64,000 bases of DNA from a bacterium (GCA_026708015.1 JAPOVT010000018.1:62001-126000); one strand, 5' to 3'; shown: positions 1 to 10,227, counted from the stretch's first letter. Made by a program: numbers and translations. The notes: generated by a model from the letters alone, not told the origin.

Positions 1-89
1 GCCGAATCATCGGGCCATGTCTAGCCCATCGCCCGAGTTCGTTAGTGTCGGAGCCATACGAGTTTTGAAGACGTGAGGGATTCCGAGCC

Positions 90-2084
<1,995 letters not shown>

Positions 2085-2192
2085 CGAGAATGCGCTGTAT
2101 AGGGCTAGGGATTCACCAGAAGCACCCCAGCCTGGGATAAGCTATGGGGCCGCGAACGGAATGTCGCGCGGACTGCAACGATGGAGGGCAAA

Positions 2193-5100
2193 ATGTCCAA
2201 CGGCACCAGCAAACCGAGGCGGGCATTGCAGTTGGGCGGTGCGCTCATTGCCATAGTGGCACTGGTAGCTGGCATCACCGCGATCGCGTCTGCGCAGACT
2301 GCGCAATCGCGCTACTACTCGGGGGATATCACCGGCCCCGACTACTGCGTCAACAACAGCCTGGGTGGCCCCAGGACCTACCCGTTCGACCAGGACCGCG
2401 ACGGAATTGCCGATGTATGCTCGCTGCCCACCACCCGCCGAGAAACTGTGGCCCGACAAAACGCCATGGAGCTGTTGGCTTTGGACCTCCCGGCCCGCTT
2501 CGGCCAGCTGTTCGCCTACGAGTGCGCCAATGTGGCCGCCACCTATGGCGAACCGGTGAAAGAAGCCCAAGATGAGTGCGCCGAGCCCCGGCGAGCTGAT
2601 GCTGCCGGACAGCGCATTCCACAGGTTCCGCTGTCTCGCGTCTCGCCGGTACTTGTCACAACTTGGCCCAGTGGATTCTTCTCTGGGCCTGTCGTTACCG
2701 GCCCCAACTTCTGCCTGAACCGGAGCCTGGGCGGTCCGGTGACTTATCCGCTAGACGTCAACGGCGACAACGTGGCCGACATCTGCTCGCTGCCCACCAC
2801 CCGCCGGGCCACCATCGCCCGCCAGAACGCGCTAGAGCAGCTCTCCCGCGAGCGAGACAACCTGTTTGACTCGTTGTTCGCCAGCGAGTGCGCCCGACTG
2901 CTCAGCACCACATTCGGAGAGCCCCAAGAGGCCACCGACGAATGCGCCGACCCCTCCGGCACCGGAAGGCCGCTCCCCGGTGACGAGGACGAAGACGACA
3001 CCGGTACTGGTGGTGCCGGTGGCACTGGTGACACCGGCACCGACGACGAAGAAGACACCGGCGGCTCCCAGGGGCCGACTCGACCTACCCAGAGTATCTC
3101 TTCTCCGACGGCCACAAACCCCGGCACCTATAGCAAGCGGGCCGCTCAGGATTTGTTGCTCGCCCCGAGTGACCGTTCAATTGTGGCGAGTTGGGACCCG
3201 GTTACCGCCGATGATGACGACACCGACGCGAACAATGATCCGTACGACGCCAACGACGTTTTCGAATACAAGGTGCAATACAGCACCAGCAGCAGCATGT
3301 CGGGCAGCAAGGAGCTTGTGCTCAAGCTCAACACTGATGGCTCAGTTTCGGGCACCCAACCCGACAACTGCGGTACCGAGAGCGCCGGTCATTCCGAGTA
3401 CCAATGCCCGATTCCCCAGCTGCGCACGGACACCACCTACTACGTGCGGGTCTTGGCCAATCGGGGTAATCCCAACTCCACAGGGTCAGGTAACAACGCC
3501 ACCCGTGACTACTGGACTCCCACTCTGGCGATCAGGACGGGGATCGCTGGCCCGCCGAGATGGGTCGACCAAGATAACGATGAGGCCGGAGTTCAAGCGC
3601 TGGTTAGCCAGGAATACGGCGAGATATCGGCATACTGGGATCACCCGGCCGAGGGCAATAGCGCAATTTTGAATTATACCATTCAGTGGGGCACCAGTAC
3701 CAGCTTCGCCAACAACTGCGGCACCAGTAGCAACTGCGAGCAGCATAGAGTTTCGAACTCGACCACGGAATACACCATCACTGGCCTAACCAATAAGCGT
3801 ACCTACTACGTGAGAATCCAGGGGGCCACCTCGAATGGGCCTGGCACATGGTCACTCACCCAAAGGCTCGCATTGACCAGTGACCTGAAGGACCCCGGTG
3901 CGCCGAGAAACGTCAGACTTACCACAGTCGCACCGGGCACCAGCTTGCAGGTGAACTGGGAGGGGCCGCTGATCAATGACAATGACCCTGCGGCAACCGG
4001 TTACCGGGTCCAATGGCGCAACGTGAGCGATAACGAGAACTGGTCCCCATCCAGACGGCAGTCGCCAGCTATCACTGCCGGTACCCTGACTCACACCATC
4101 ACCGGCCTATCAAGCTTGGACTTGTACGAAGTACGGGTCCTAGCCATCAACGACAGGGTGGGTGGACCGTGGTCTTCCACAGCCAGGATCACCCTGGGAG
4201 TCGCGGGAACTCCCTTCAACATTGCCGCCATGCCCAGTGGCGACACCATCACTGTCAGCTGGGCCAATCCGCCTAGCTCGCCAGCGGTGGATGACATCAT
4301 CATTCAGTGGGACACCAGTCGCAGCTTTGCCGCCAATTGCGGAGCCGACGCCTCCTGTGCCGAGGACACGCTGGCATCCAGTGCAACGACTTTCACAACA
4401 CCAAGGTTGAGCACCAACGTCGTCTACTACATCCGGATGCGCTCCATTAACGGCAACGGTCCCGGTCCGTGGTCGCAAATAGTCTCTGCTGAGCCCGGCA
4501 CGCTAATGGCTCCGACCAGCGTTACCGCCGCTGAAGACAACCAAGGCACAGCAGATGATCCCACCAACATCAGGAATCTGGATTTGAGTTGGACATACGC
4601 CGAAGAGGCTGGCAAGCCCACCTTGAATGGTTTCGCCCTTCGGTGGCGTCAAGTCGGATCAACGAGTTGGAGTTCCACTCGGAACATCTCGCTGGCTCAA
4701 GCCGGTTGCCCGACGACCGCGACCGGTCATCCCTACTGCTCCGGCGGGTACAGCTACGAACTCACCGGTCTGACAACTGGCGTGTACTACGAGGTTCAGA
4801 TATTGGCGCGAAACAGCTACGGCAACGGCCCGTGGTCGGTCACGCCTGATGCCGACCCGATAACTAGTGCGGACAACATACAAAGTCCGGGTTCGAGCTT
4901 CATTCCGTCAATTGGGGCCATCACCTCTGGCACCGACGCCAGCAGCCGGCCAACCGTTCAAGTGACGTGGAGTGTGCCCAGCAGCTCCTTGACCGTCAAC
5001 CGCTACTACGTGCAGTGGCGTTCTTGTGGCACCAGCGGCTACAGCTGCGGTGGATGGGGCTCGAGTCAGACCGTGGCTACCACCGACACGCTTGAGTCGC

Positions 5101-5291
5101 TATACCCAGCGACAAGCCTGCGTGACGGCATATATTACCAGGCCCGTGTACGGGCAAATGGCGCCAGCTCCAGCGGTGGCAATAGCGCCTTCGATGAGTC
5201 AGACCGATACCTGGTGACCATTGACAACAACGACACACCAGACCGAACGGACGACACGGTTACTGTCGGTACCCCAATCACTAATCCGTAG
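2193..5291 (+). CDS. Secreted fibronectin type III repeat protein with Cys/Asp-rich N-terminal repeats
   Basis: About 1032 residues. The start at 2193 is preferred over 2181 because GGAGGG lies 4 bases upstream of this ATG. Residues 11-33 are a hydrophobic export segment ending ASAQ. Two copies of a roughly 85-residue unit follow. Each has GP(D/N)(Y/F)C, a calcium-loop-like Asp run ending in ADVCSLPTTRR, and two further Cys residues; this resembles Excalibur-type domains. Next come an acidic Gly/Thr linker and about six FN3-like domains with recurring YYVR and GPWS signatures. No LPXTG sorting signal or C-terminal membrane anchor is seen, so it is probably released or loosely wall-bound. An adhesive or matrix role is an inference from the domain types. 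Confidence 0.82.
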   Translation: MSNGTSKPRRALQLGGALIAIVALVAGITAIASAQTAQSRYYSGDITGPDYCVNNSLGGPRTYPFDQDRDGIADVCSLPTTRRETVARQNAMELLALDLPARFGQLFAYECANVAATYGEPVKEAQDECAEPRRADAAGQRIPQVPLSRVSPVLVTTWPSGFFSGPVVTGPNFCLNRSLGGPVTYPLDVNGDNVADICSLPTTRRATIARQNALEQLSRERDNLFDSLFASECARLLSTTFGEPQEATDECADPSGTGRPLPGDEDEDDTGTGGAGGTGDTGTDDEEDTGGSQGPTRPTQSISSPTATNPGTYSKRAAQDLLLAPSDRSIVASWDPVTADDDDTDANNDPYDANDVFEYKVQYSTSSSMSGSKELVLKLNTDGSVSGTQPDNCGTESAGHSEYQCPIPQLRTDTTYYVRVLANRGNPNSTGSGNNATRDYWTPTLAIRTGIAGPPRWVDQDNDEAGVQALVSQEYGEISAYWDHPAEGNSAILNYTIQWGTSTSFANNCGTSSNCEQHRVSNSTTEYTITGLTNKRTYYVRIQGATSNGPGTWSLTQRLALTSDLKDPGAPRNVRLTTVAPGTSLQVNWEGPLINDNDPAATGYRVQWRNVSDNENWSPSRRQSPAITAGTLTHTITGLSSLDLYEVRVLAINDRVGGPWSSTARITLGVAGTPFNIAAMPSGDTITVSWANPPSSPAVDDIIIQWDTSRSFAANCGADASCAEDTLASSATTFTTPRLSTNVVYYIRMRSINGNGPGPWSQIVSAEPGTLMAPTSVTAAEDNQGTADDPTNIRNLDLSWTYAEEAGKPTLNGFALRWRQVGSTSWSSTRNISLAQAGCPTTATGHPYCSGGYSYELTGLTTGVYYEVQILARNSYGNGPWSVTPDADPITSADNIQSPGSSFIPSIGAITSGTDASSRPTVQVTWSVPSSSLTVNRYYVQWRSCGTSGYSCGGWGSSQTVATTDTLESLYPATSLRDGIYYQARVRANGASSSGGNSAFDESDRYLVTIDNNDTPDRTDDTVTVGTPITNP

Positions 5292-5314
5292 GCTTTTCCC
5301 TGAAATTCGTGAGA

Positions 5315-5346
5315 GTGGTGGGTGCCCAATCTAGGGCATCCACCAC
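5315..5346. terminator. Bidirectional hairpin between convergent genes
   Basis: A 13-bp stem (GTGGTGGGTGCCC paired with GGGCATCCACCAC, one G-T wobble) closes a 6-base loop. An outer TTTCCC/GGGAAA pairing can extend it. It sits exactly between the plus-strand FN3 gene and the minus-strand NifU-like gene, as expected for a shared terminator. No clear U-tract follows on either strand. Confidence 0.65.
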
Positions 5347-5365
5347 CGGGAAAGGCGTTGAGGCT

Positions 5366-5608
5366 CTATTCGCGAGGGTCGTCGATGGTGACGGCGCTGA
5401 CCTCGCGGAAGCGGGTGGTGACCATGTCTAAGGCGATTTGTTCTAGGAACTCTTTGGGCATGACGCACTCGCGGCATTCGGCGCCTTCAAGGATGAGCCG
5501 CAGGGCCACAGTGCCCTCGTTGGCCGATACCAGTTCCACATCGCCGCCGTCAAGGGCTACAAGGGCTCTCAGTTCGCCGACGGCTTCGTCCAATAGGGCT
5601 TGATCCAT
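5366..5608 (-). CDS. Small NifU C-terminal-domain-like protein
   Basis: An 80-residue protein with the pattern of the NifU C-terminal (Nfu) domain: an N-terminal helix, a DGGDVELV strand and a CxxC pair in AECRECVMP. In this family the CxxC binds a transient Fe-S cluster, so a scaffold or carrier role is plausible and fits the SUF genes later in the window. The usual text around the pair is GxCxxCP; here the residue after the second Cys is Val, so cluster binding is not certain. It converges on the FN3 gene across a hairpin. Confidence 0.72.
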   Translation of the reverse strand: MDQALLDEAVGELRALVALDGGDVELVSANEGTVALRLILEGAECRECVMPKEFLEQIALDMVTTRFREVSAVTIDDPRE

Positions 5609-5744
5609 GGCGATGGATACTAAGAGCCTCAGCGGGGGTGTCGTCGTCGTTTCCGCAGGCCGACCCCAACAGAGCCACCACAGCGATAACGGTCAATAGG
5701 CGCACACTGGCAAAAGCGGTCATAGTCCGCCATTTCTCAACCAT
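5550..5744 (-). CDS. Possible small lipoprotein ORF overlapping the NifU-like gene
   Basis: A 64-codon ORF, reading MVEKWRTMTAF then a hydrophobic stretch ending LLGSACGNDDD, which looks like a lipoprotein signal with the Cys as acceptor. Its start overlaps the end of the membrane-protein gene upstream. Its last 59 bases overlap the start of the NifU-like gene in another frame, and the residues after the Asp run are low in character. It could be a tiny lipoprotein, the N-terminal stub of a truncated one, or a chance ORF. Confidence 0.33.
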   Translation of the reverse strand: MVEKWRTMTAFASVRLLTVIAVVALLGSACGNDDDTPAEALSIHRHGSSPIGRSRRRTESPCSP

Positions 5745-6114
5745 CCGATCCCCCGCCACTCAAAGCGCCACCCTGGTTAGCACGTCGGCGATGGCGATAG
5801 GCCCTGAATCTCCGAGCCATGTGCGGGTAGAAAATAAGAACGAAAATAAGAACGGCAGCGCCGAAAGGCCCCGCTGCCCACCAGCCGACATACGGCCTCA
5901 CGACAAAGATGTTAATCAAAATTATGGCAGCCCAAACCTGCCAACTCGCCCCTTTTGCCTTCGATTCACTCGCCCCTTTTGCCTTCGACGCTGGGGCAGG
6001 TGCGAAGCCGTAGGTAGATGGCTCGGCGCGCTGCCGCTCCCGCTCCAGCCACTCCCGCGCCGGGCCGGAAGCTGTATCGTCGGGGAGGTGTGGTGGGGGG
6101 TTGTCTAAAGCCAT
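5737..6114 (-). CDS. Small two-segment membrane protein, unrecognised
   Basis: 125 residues: a polar N-terminal half with an exact short internal duplication (KAKGASESKAKGAS), two hydrophobic segments (around WAAIILINIFVV and FGAAVLIFVLIF) and a basic tail (RRFRAYRHRRRA). GGAGGG lies just upstream of the ATG. The duplication matches a 24-base direct repeat at about 5942-5990. No known family is recognised. The layout suggests an inner-membrane protein with cytoplasmic ends. Confidence 0.55.
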   Translation of the reverse strand: MALDNPPPHLPDDTASGPAREWLERERQRAEPSTYGFAPAPASKAKGASESKAKGASWQVWAAIILINIFVVRPYVGWWAAGPFGAAVLIFVLIFYPHMARRFRAYRHRRRANQGGALSGGGSDG

Positions 6115-6206
6115 GCCCTCCCCCCACCATACACCTTCACCCCGACCAGACCACCAGGCCGTGGAGACCGCGCCGGGTCATGTCTCGGAACGCAGACCGC
6201 CGCCAC

Positions 6207-6310
6207 GCCACCGGGATCGGGCTTGGCCACCGGGATCGAGCCTGGATGCCCTACACGCCGGGCTGATCGACTCCAGGCCCACCGCGGCCACCGGGATCGA
6301 CTCCAGGCCC
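6207..6310. repeat. Short GC-rich repeat cluster, left of the IS element
   Basis: Three copies of the core CCACCGGGATCG (starting near 6208, 6227 and 6288) and one related element ending CTGATCGACTCCAGGCCC (to 6280). The downstream half, TCCAGGCC, is shared by two of them. The same core and the same CTGATCGA element recur at 8045-8126, on the far side of the insertion sequence. The rest of the 6115-6325 gap shows no gene. Confidence 0.7.
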
Positions 6311-6325
6311 ACATTTGGCAGCGGC

Positions 6326-6520
6326 CTATAGAGCCTTTTCGCGCTCCAAGCGTGATTTGCTGCGTCTCGGCTTCTTTTCCAGCCGGTACAGGTAGGCGGC
6401 GACCACAAGCGTCATGGCGATCGCAGCCCAGACAAAGGGGGTTGGCGGCCACACCGACGCGGCCGAGACTGCCGTTATCCCCAGAACGCTCTGATAGGGC
6501 TTGGGTATGGGGGCCTTCAT
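6326..6520 (-). CDS. Small single-pass membrane protein, unrecognised
   Basis: 64 residues beginning MKAPIPKPYQSV, with one or two hydrophobic stretches (VFVWAAIAMTLVVAAYL-like region) and a strongly basic end (EKKPRRSKSRLER). The start was chosen because its ATG overlaps the TGA of the gene before it (ATGA), a coupling arrangement common in this window. A longer reading of the same frame exists but its extra N-terminus runs antisense-like across the neighbouring gene. Function unknown. Confidence 0.5.
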   Translation of the reverse strand: MKAPIPKPYQSVLGITAVSAASVWPPTPFVWAAIAMTLVVAAYLYRLEKKPRRSKSRLEREKAL

Positions 6521-6747
6521 CGCTTCTTCCCCGACCACAGGGGCGGTCGGGTGGCAGCCCCGTAACGGGCTTTGTTGAAGCGGTGGGCCACCGCAGCCAA
6601 AGGCACTCCCACGCCGAGCCAAACGACTAAATCCCACTGGCCCGACAAGGGAACCAGCCAAAGCGCTACCCGCAGAATCGCGATAACGACAACAGACTCA
6701 ACAACTACCACTAGCCACGGAGGCCCAAGCGAGCCGCTTTGATTCAT
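6517..6747 (-). CDS. Small two-segment membrane protein directly at the IS boundary
   Basis: 76 residues with two hydrophobic segments (around WLVVVVESVVVIAILRVALWLV and LVVWLGVGVPLAAVA, each read from the translation) and a basic end. Its ATG straddles the outer end of the insertion sequence, and the transposase TGA overlaps it. It may therefore be the 3' part of a longer gene cut by the insertion, now using a start formed at the junction. It is coupled by ATGA to the next small membrane gene. Confidence 0.5.
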   Translation of the reverse strand: MNQSGSLGPPWLVVVVESVVVIAILRVALWLVPLSGQWDLVVWLGVGVPLAAVAHRFNKARYGAATRPPLWSGKKR

Positions 6748-7628
6748 GAGCTTCCCCCCCTAATCGTGGAGAGGTTGGTTATAGGGGTCAGGGTGAGTTC
6801 GTATTCTACCGGTGGGATCATTCCGATGGCGGAGTGGAGGCGGTGCTGGTTGTACCAGCCGTGTACCCACAGGGTGATTTCTTGGCGGGCTTGGGCTTTG
6901 GTGGCCCAGGCCCTCTGGTCGATGAGCTCGTGGGTGAGGGTGGAGAAGAACGACTCTGCCGGGGCGTTGTCCAGGGCGTTGCCGGTGCGCCCGGAGGATC
7001 GGTGGATGCCGAGGCGCCGGCAGGCGGCGGCGAAGGCTCTGGCTGTGTATTGGCCGGTTTCAATCGGTCGTCGCAACGCCTTGATGGTGGAGGTGTTGGC
7101 GGCGGCCTTGGCCAGCTCCGCTGTCGGGTAGCCATCGGAGGTGGCGAACCCGACCATGCGCCGCGAGCACAGGTCCAGGACCGTGGCCAAAAACACCGGG
7201 CCCTCGGCGGTCTTGACCTCTTTGAAGTCGCCGTACCATTTCTGGTTGACCGCTTTGGCGCTGAAGTCGCGCCCCAGCAGGTCCGACGGGGCCGCGGCGC
7301 CGGGGTTCTGGCCGATCAGGCCCTTGTTCCTTTTGGGGCGGGCGCACAGGCCCTGGCGGGCCATCGAGACCTCCACCGTCTTCTTCGACACCGATATCCC
7401 GTCGCGGCGCAGCTGGGCTCTGACCCTGGGCGACCCGTAGGCGCCCCGGGAACGGTCGAACGCCTTCCGCACCTCGGCGTCGAGGGCCTGGCGGCGCAAC
7501 TGCTGATCGGCCGGCGGACGGTTGAGGTGCTTGTAGAACGTCGAAGAAGCTGCATCCAGCGCCCGCAACGACACCGCATGAGGCACACCGTGATCGGTCC
7601 TCTGGGCGGCGATGAACTCTGCTGTCAC
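6744..7628 (-). CDS. IS3-family transposase OrfB (DDE integrase core), probably defective
   Basis: 294 residues. The HTH_21-like region (GAYGSPRVRAQLRRDGI) precedes an rve core. The first catalytic Asp is in KWYGDFKEV and the catalytic Glu is in NAPAESFFSTL. The usual second Asp motif H(S/T)DRGSxYT is replaced by PIETGQYTA, with about ten residues missing just before it compared with typical IS3 proteins. That would leave no second catalytic Asp unless the Glu substitutes. The GTG start overlaps the TGA of orfA (GTGA). The stop lies at the left IS boundary. Confidence 0.85.
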   Translation of the reverse strand: MTAEFIAAQRTDHGVPHAVSLRALDAASSTFYKHLNRPPADQQLRRQALDAEVRKAFDRSRGAYGSPRVRAQLRRDGISVSKKTVEVSMARQGLCARPKRNKGLIGQNPGAAAPSDLLGRDFSAKAVNQKWYGDFKEVKTAEGPVFLATVLDLCSRRMVGFATSDGYPTAELAKAAANTSTIKALRRPIETGQYTARAFAAACRRLGIHRSSGRTGNALDNAPAESFFSTLTHELIDQRAWATKAQARQEITLWVHGWYNQHRLHSAIGMIPPVEYELTLTPITNLSTIRGGSS

Positions 7629-7955
7629 CGCGTTGCCCCGCTCACCCGGACGACTGCGGATCGTTTGAGGACATCACGCTCCATCTCCAACTCCGCCACC
7701 CGGCGGCGGAGCCTCGCCAACTCGGCCCGCTCGTCTGCGCTCAGCCCGCCGGCCCGCTCGGCAGCGTCCCGGCGCACCCAGCTCCCCAGCGTGCCCTCAC
7801 ACACACCGAGCTCCCGGGCCACATGGGCCACCGGCCGTCCGGTCTCGTTGACGATCCGAACAGCCCCATCACGGAACTCCCAGTCGAAATTTCTTCGCAA
7901 TCTGGACATAGCTCCTCCTTATAGAGCATGCCTCCACGAAAAAGGGGGAACCTCA
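6747..7955 (-). mobile_element. IS3-family insertion sequence
   Basis: About 1.2 kb with two minus-strand ORFs (orfA HTH, orfB integrase core) enclosed by imperfect terminal inverted repeats. The left end (6747-6771) reads TGAGCTTCCCCCCC, then TAATCGTGGAG. The right end (7932-7955), read on the minus strand, is TGAGGTTCCCCC, then TTTTTCGTGGAG. No clear target-site duplication is visible (TTCA versus CGAC). The ORF order and motifs are those of IS3. The transposase appears to lack a catalytic Asp, so this copy may be inactive. Confidence 0.85.
7625..7909 (-). CDS. IS3-family transposase OrfA (HTH)
   Basis: 94 residues, starting MSRLRRNFDWEFRDGAV. An HTH of the IS3 OrfA type (VARELGVCEGTLGSWVRRD) is followed by a leucine-zipper-like helix (LARLRRRVAELEMERDVLKRS), which is standard for this family and lets OrfA dimerise and join OrfB. 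AGGAGG is placed upstream of the ATG. No A-rich slippery run is seen at the orfA/orfB junction. The GTGA overlap suggests translational coupling rather than the usual -1 frameshift. Confidence 0.85.
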   Translation of the reverse strand: MSRLRRNFDWEFRDGAVRIVNETGRPVAHVARELGVCEGTLGSWVRRDAAERAGGLSADERAELARLRRRVAELEMERDVLKRSAVVRVSGATR

Positions 7956-8301
7956 CGACCAACCACACCTATGCGCTGTTGGTGGAGCAAAACCGCCCCC
8001 AACCACTACATGGCTTGCAGGCTTGGGGAGCATTGGCTATCGAGGATCGAGGGTGGCCACCGGGATCGAGTCCAGGCCACCACGCCCGGGCTGATCGAGG
8101 GTGGCCACCGGGATCGAGTCCAGGGCCTACCCGGTCGCACCATCAAATTGTCACTTGGAGCTCAAGCGGATAGGTGAACCACGTCGTTTCCCGAATCGCT
8201 CGGCGGACGCGGGGATTGGCGCGTATCCGCAGGTGACAGGATTCTCCTTATGACATCGCTCAACAGCGTTATCCCAGGTAGGCCGCCTATCCGCGCGGCA
8301 T
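7956..8301. other. Intergenic region right of the IS element
   Basis: About 346 bases without a convincing gene. It holds the right-hand repeat cluster (8045-8126). The remaining sequence, including 8127-8301, shows no promoter, hairpin or coding signal I can support. It separates the IS from the 3' end of the SDR gene. Confidence 0.5.
8045..8126. repeat. Short GC-rich repeat cluster, right of the IS element
   Basis: Two near-identical copies, 48 bases apart, of a unit that reads GATCGAGGGTGGCCACC then GGGATCGAGTCCAGG. The spacer contains CGCCCGGGCTGATCGA, matching the CGCCGGGCTGATCGA element left of the IS. These are the same family as the 6207-6310 cluster. Confidence 0.7.
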
Positions 8302-9105
8302 CTAACTGGCGTCTTGGCCGAGATTTGGCGGCCGGGTGCGGGATAGGAACGCCCCGGCGTCGGCCAGGATGAGCTGGCCGGTGGTGCAGCGGGCCAGGTC
8401 GGAGGCCAGGTATACAGATAGGCGGCCCAGTTCTTCGGGCAGGGTCTCCCGGCGCAGAGGGGTGGCGGCCACGATGGCTTCGTAGTGTTCAGAAGAAAAT
8501 GCTTCCCTTATCAATTCAGTGGGGGTGGTGCCGGGGGCGATGGCGTTGACTCGGATGTTGTGGGGGCCGAGCTCCACCGCCATCGACCACGTGAGGTGAT
8601 TGATAGCCGCCTTGGCCGCGGCATAGCTCGACATCATGGGCGATGGCCGGGTGGTCTCCCCCGAGCTGACGTTGATGATCACGCCGCCCCCCTGCTCCAT
8701 CATCACCAAGGCTTCAGCCCGGCCGCACAGTGCGGTCAGCACCAGATTCTGATCCACGAGATCTCGCCAGAATTCCCCGTCCATGTCCACAAACCGGGTG
8801 GGGGAACGCCCGGCCATCATGCCGACGTTGTTGACGGCGATATCCAGACTCCCGCCCCAGGCCGCCACATCGGCCATCAGCTGCTCGATGGCGGCATCGT
8901 CTCGCAGGTCGGCAGCGAAGGCTCTGGCCGTGCCCCCCTCTTCGGCAACGAGGGCCACCGTTTCCTCGGCATTGGCGGAACGGATGTCGTTCACGGCCAC
9001 CGCAGCGCCCGCCCGACCCATCCACCGGGCAATCTCTCGGCCGATGCCTGCTCCTGACCCGGTGACCAGCGCCACCTTGCCGGAGTGGTCGATCTCTACG
9101 CTCAT
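8302..9105 (-). CDS. Short-chain dehydrogenase/reductase (SDR)
   Basis: 267 residues with the start at MSVEIDHSGKVALVTG. TTGAGGCG lies directly upstream and the alternative start 24 bases earlier adds a non-conserved tail. The NAD(P)-binding motif GSGAGIG, the NNVG motif and the catalytic Ser with YAAAK are all present. This is a classical SDR oxidoreductase acting on a hydroxyl or keto group with a nicotinamide cofactor. It is the last gene of a minus-strand run with an alcohol dehydrogenase, a thiolase, a DUF35 protein and a SnoaL-like protein, so a role in CoA-linked lipid, steroid or alkyl-chain catabolism is inferred. The exact substrate is unknown. Confidence 0.88.
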   Translation of the reverse strand: MSVEIDHSGKVALVTGSGAGIGREIARWMGRAGAAVAVNDIRSANAEETVALVAEEGGTARAFAADLRDDAAIEQLMADVAAWGGSLDIAVNNVGMMAGRSPTRFVDMDGEFWRDLVDQNLVLTALCGRAEALVMMEQGGGVIINVSSGETTRPSPMMSSYAAAKAAINHLTWSMAVELGPHNIRVNAIAPGTTPTELIREAFSSEHYEAIVAATPLRRETLPEELGRLSVYLASDLARCTTGQLILADAGAFLSRTRPPNLGQDAS

Positions 9106-9159
9106 CGCCTCAATGCCGCCGTCAACCACTCGATCTCGACGCTCACTGGTCCAGTACTG

Positions 9160-10227
9160 CTAGCCGTGCCGGAGGCCGACCCGCACGGCGTCGTGGTCGG
9201 CGGTGCGCTGGAGCAGGGCCATGGCCTCGTCGATCTGGTCGAGGCTGAACACCTCGCCCAGCAGCGGACTGGTGGGAAACTCCCCGCTATTCAATATCTC
9301 CACCGCTTCTCGCATGGAGCTCGGAGTGGAACCGCTGCCGCCTTGGACCGTCAGTCCCTTGAGCACGATCAGGTCGGTGATCATCTCCACTGGCGCCAAG
9401 TTCTTCAATCCGGCCAGCTGCACCTTGCCCCCTTGGCGAACCAGGCTCAGGCACAGGGGCACGGTGGCGGTGGCATCGGCCAGATCTACGGCCATGTCGG
9501 CCATGGCCCCACCGGTGATCTCGGCCACAAACGCCACCAGGTCAGTGGCGGTGACGTCGACAGTCACATCGGCGCCCACCTCGCGGGCCACTTCCAGGCG
9601 CAGGGCATCGGCATCGGTGCCGGTGACGATCACCGTCTCCGCGCCCCGGCGCTTGGCCTCCGCGGCGTACACCAGCCCCATGTGGCCCGGACCCTGCACC
9701 ACCACGGTCTCGCCCTCGCCCACGGGCATCCGACTGAACCAGTTGCACACGTTGGCCAGAGGCTCGAACAGGGTCAGCTCGGCGGCGTCAGTGTCCTCGG
9801 TCAGCTTCACCAGATGGGTGTTGGGCAACACGCCCATGTATTCCCCGTAGCCGCCCCACAGCCCGTGGCCGTCTTCGAGGCCCATCGTGTAGCCGTACAC
9901 CTCGCCTAAGCCGAACGGGTTGTTCTCCGTAACCGGGGCCCGCACAACAAGGTCCACCGCCACCCGGTCGCCCACCGCCACGCCCAAGTTGGCGTCGTCG
10001 GCCAGGGCATGAACCCGGCCCACGATCTCATGGCCGGGAACCAGCGGTGATTTCTCTCCGGGGACGTGCTGGTGGCCGTGGAGCTGGGCCACGTCGCTGC
10101 CGCACATGCCCACGGCCTCCACCTTGAGCACCCCACCACCAGCCGGCGGCTCGGGCACCGGAAAATCGTCCCTCAGTTGAAAGGTTCCGTCGCCGTTGAA
10201 GACCACGCCCCGACAAGTGCTGCTCAT
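9160..10227 (-). CDS. Zinc-type alcohol dehydrogenase (MDR family)
   Basis: 355 residues of the medium-chain dehydrogenase family. Catalytic zinc ligands are seen in MCGSD and GHE; the Rossmann region contains VVVQGPGHMGLVYAAEAKRRG. The four-Cys structural zinc lobe is not visible: the segment after DLVVRAP has no Cys. It therefore resembles the zinc-binding dehydrogenases without the structural site. It lies 37 bases after the thiolase gene and 54 before the SDR, consistent with one operon. The substrate is not evident. Confidence 0.85.
   Translation of the reverse strand: MSSTCRGVVFNGDGTFQLRDDFPVPEPPAGGGVLKVEAVGMCGSDVAQLHGHQHVPGEKSPLVPGHEIVGRVHALADDANLGVAVGDRVAVDLVVRAPVTENNPFGLGEVYGYTMGLEDGHGLWGGYGEYMGVLPNTHLVKLTEDTDAAELTLFEPLANVCNWFSRMPVGEGETVVVQGPGHMGLVYAAEAKRRGAETVIVTGTDADALRLEVAREVGADVTVDVTATDLVAFVAEITGGAMADMAVDLADATATVPLCLSLVRQGGKVQLAGLKNLAPVEMITDLIVLKGLTVQGGSGSTPSSMREAVEILNSGEFPTSPLLGEVFSLDQIDEAMALLQRTADHDAVRVGLRHG

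Noticed and set aside
7620..7640. Programmed frameshift between orfA and orfB of the IS
   Set aside because: No A-rich slippery run is visible; the ORFs overlap as GTGA, which suggests reinitiation.
6207..8126. CRISPR array at the short repeats around the IS
   Set aside because: Repeats are few, unevenly spaced, imperfect and without similar-length spacers; no cas genes are nearby.
6834..8177. 447-codon plus-strand ORF over the IS element
   Set aside because: Antisense to the transposase genes; no domain recognised.
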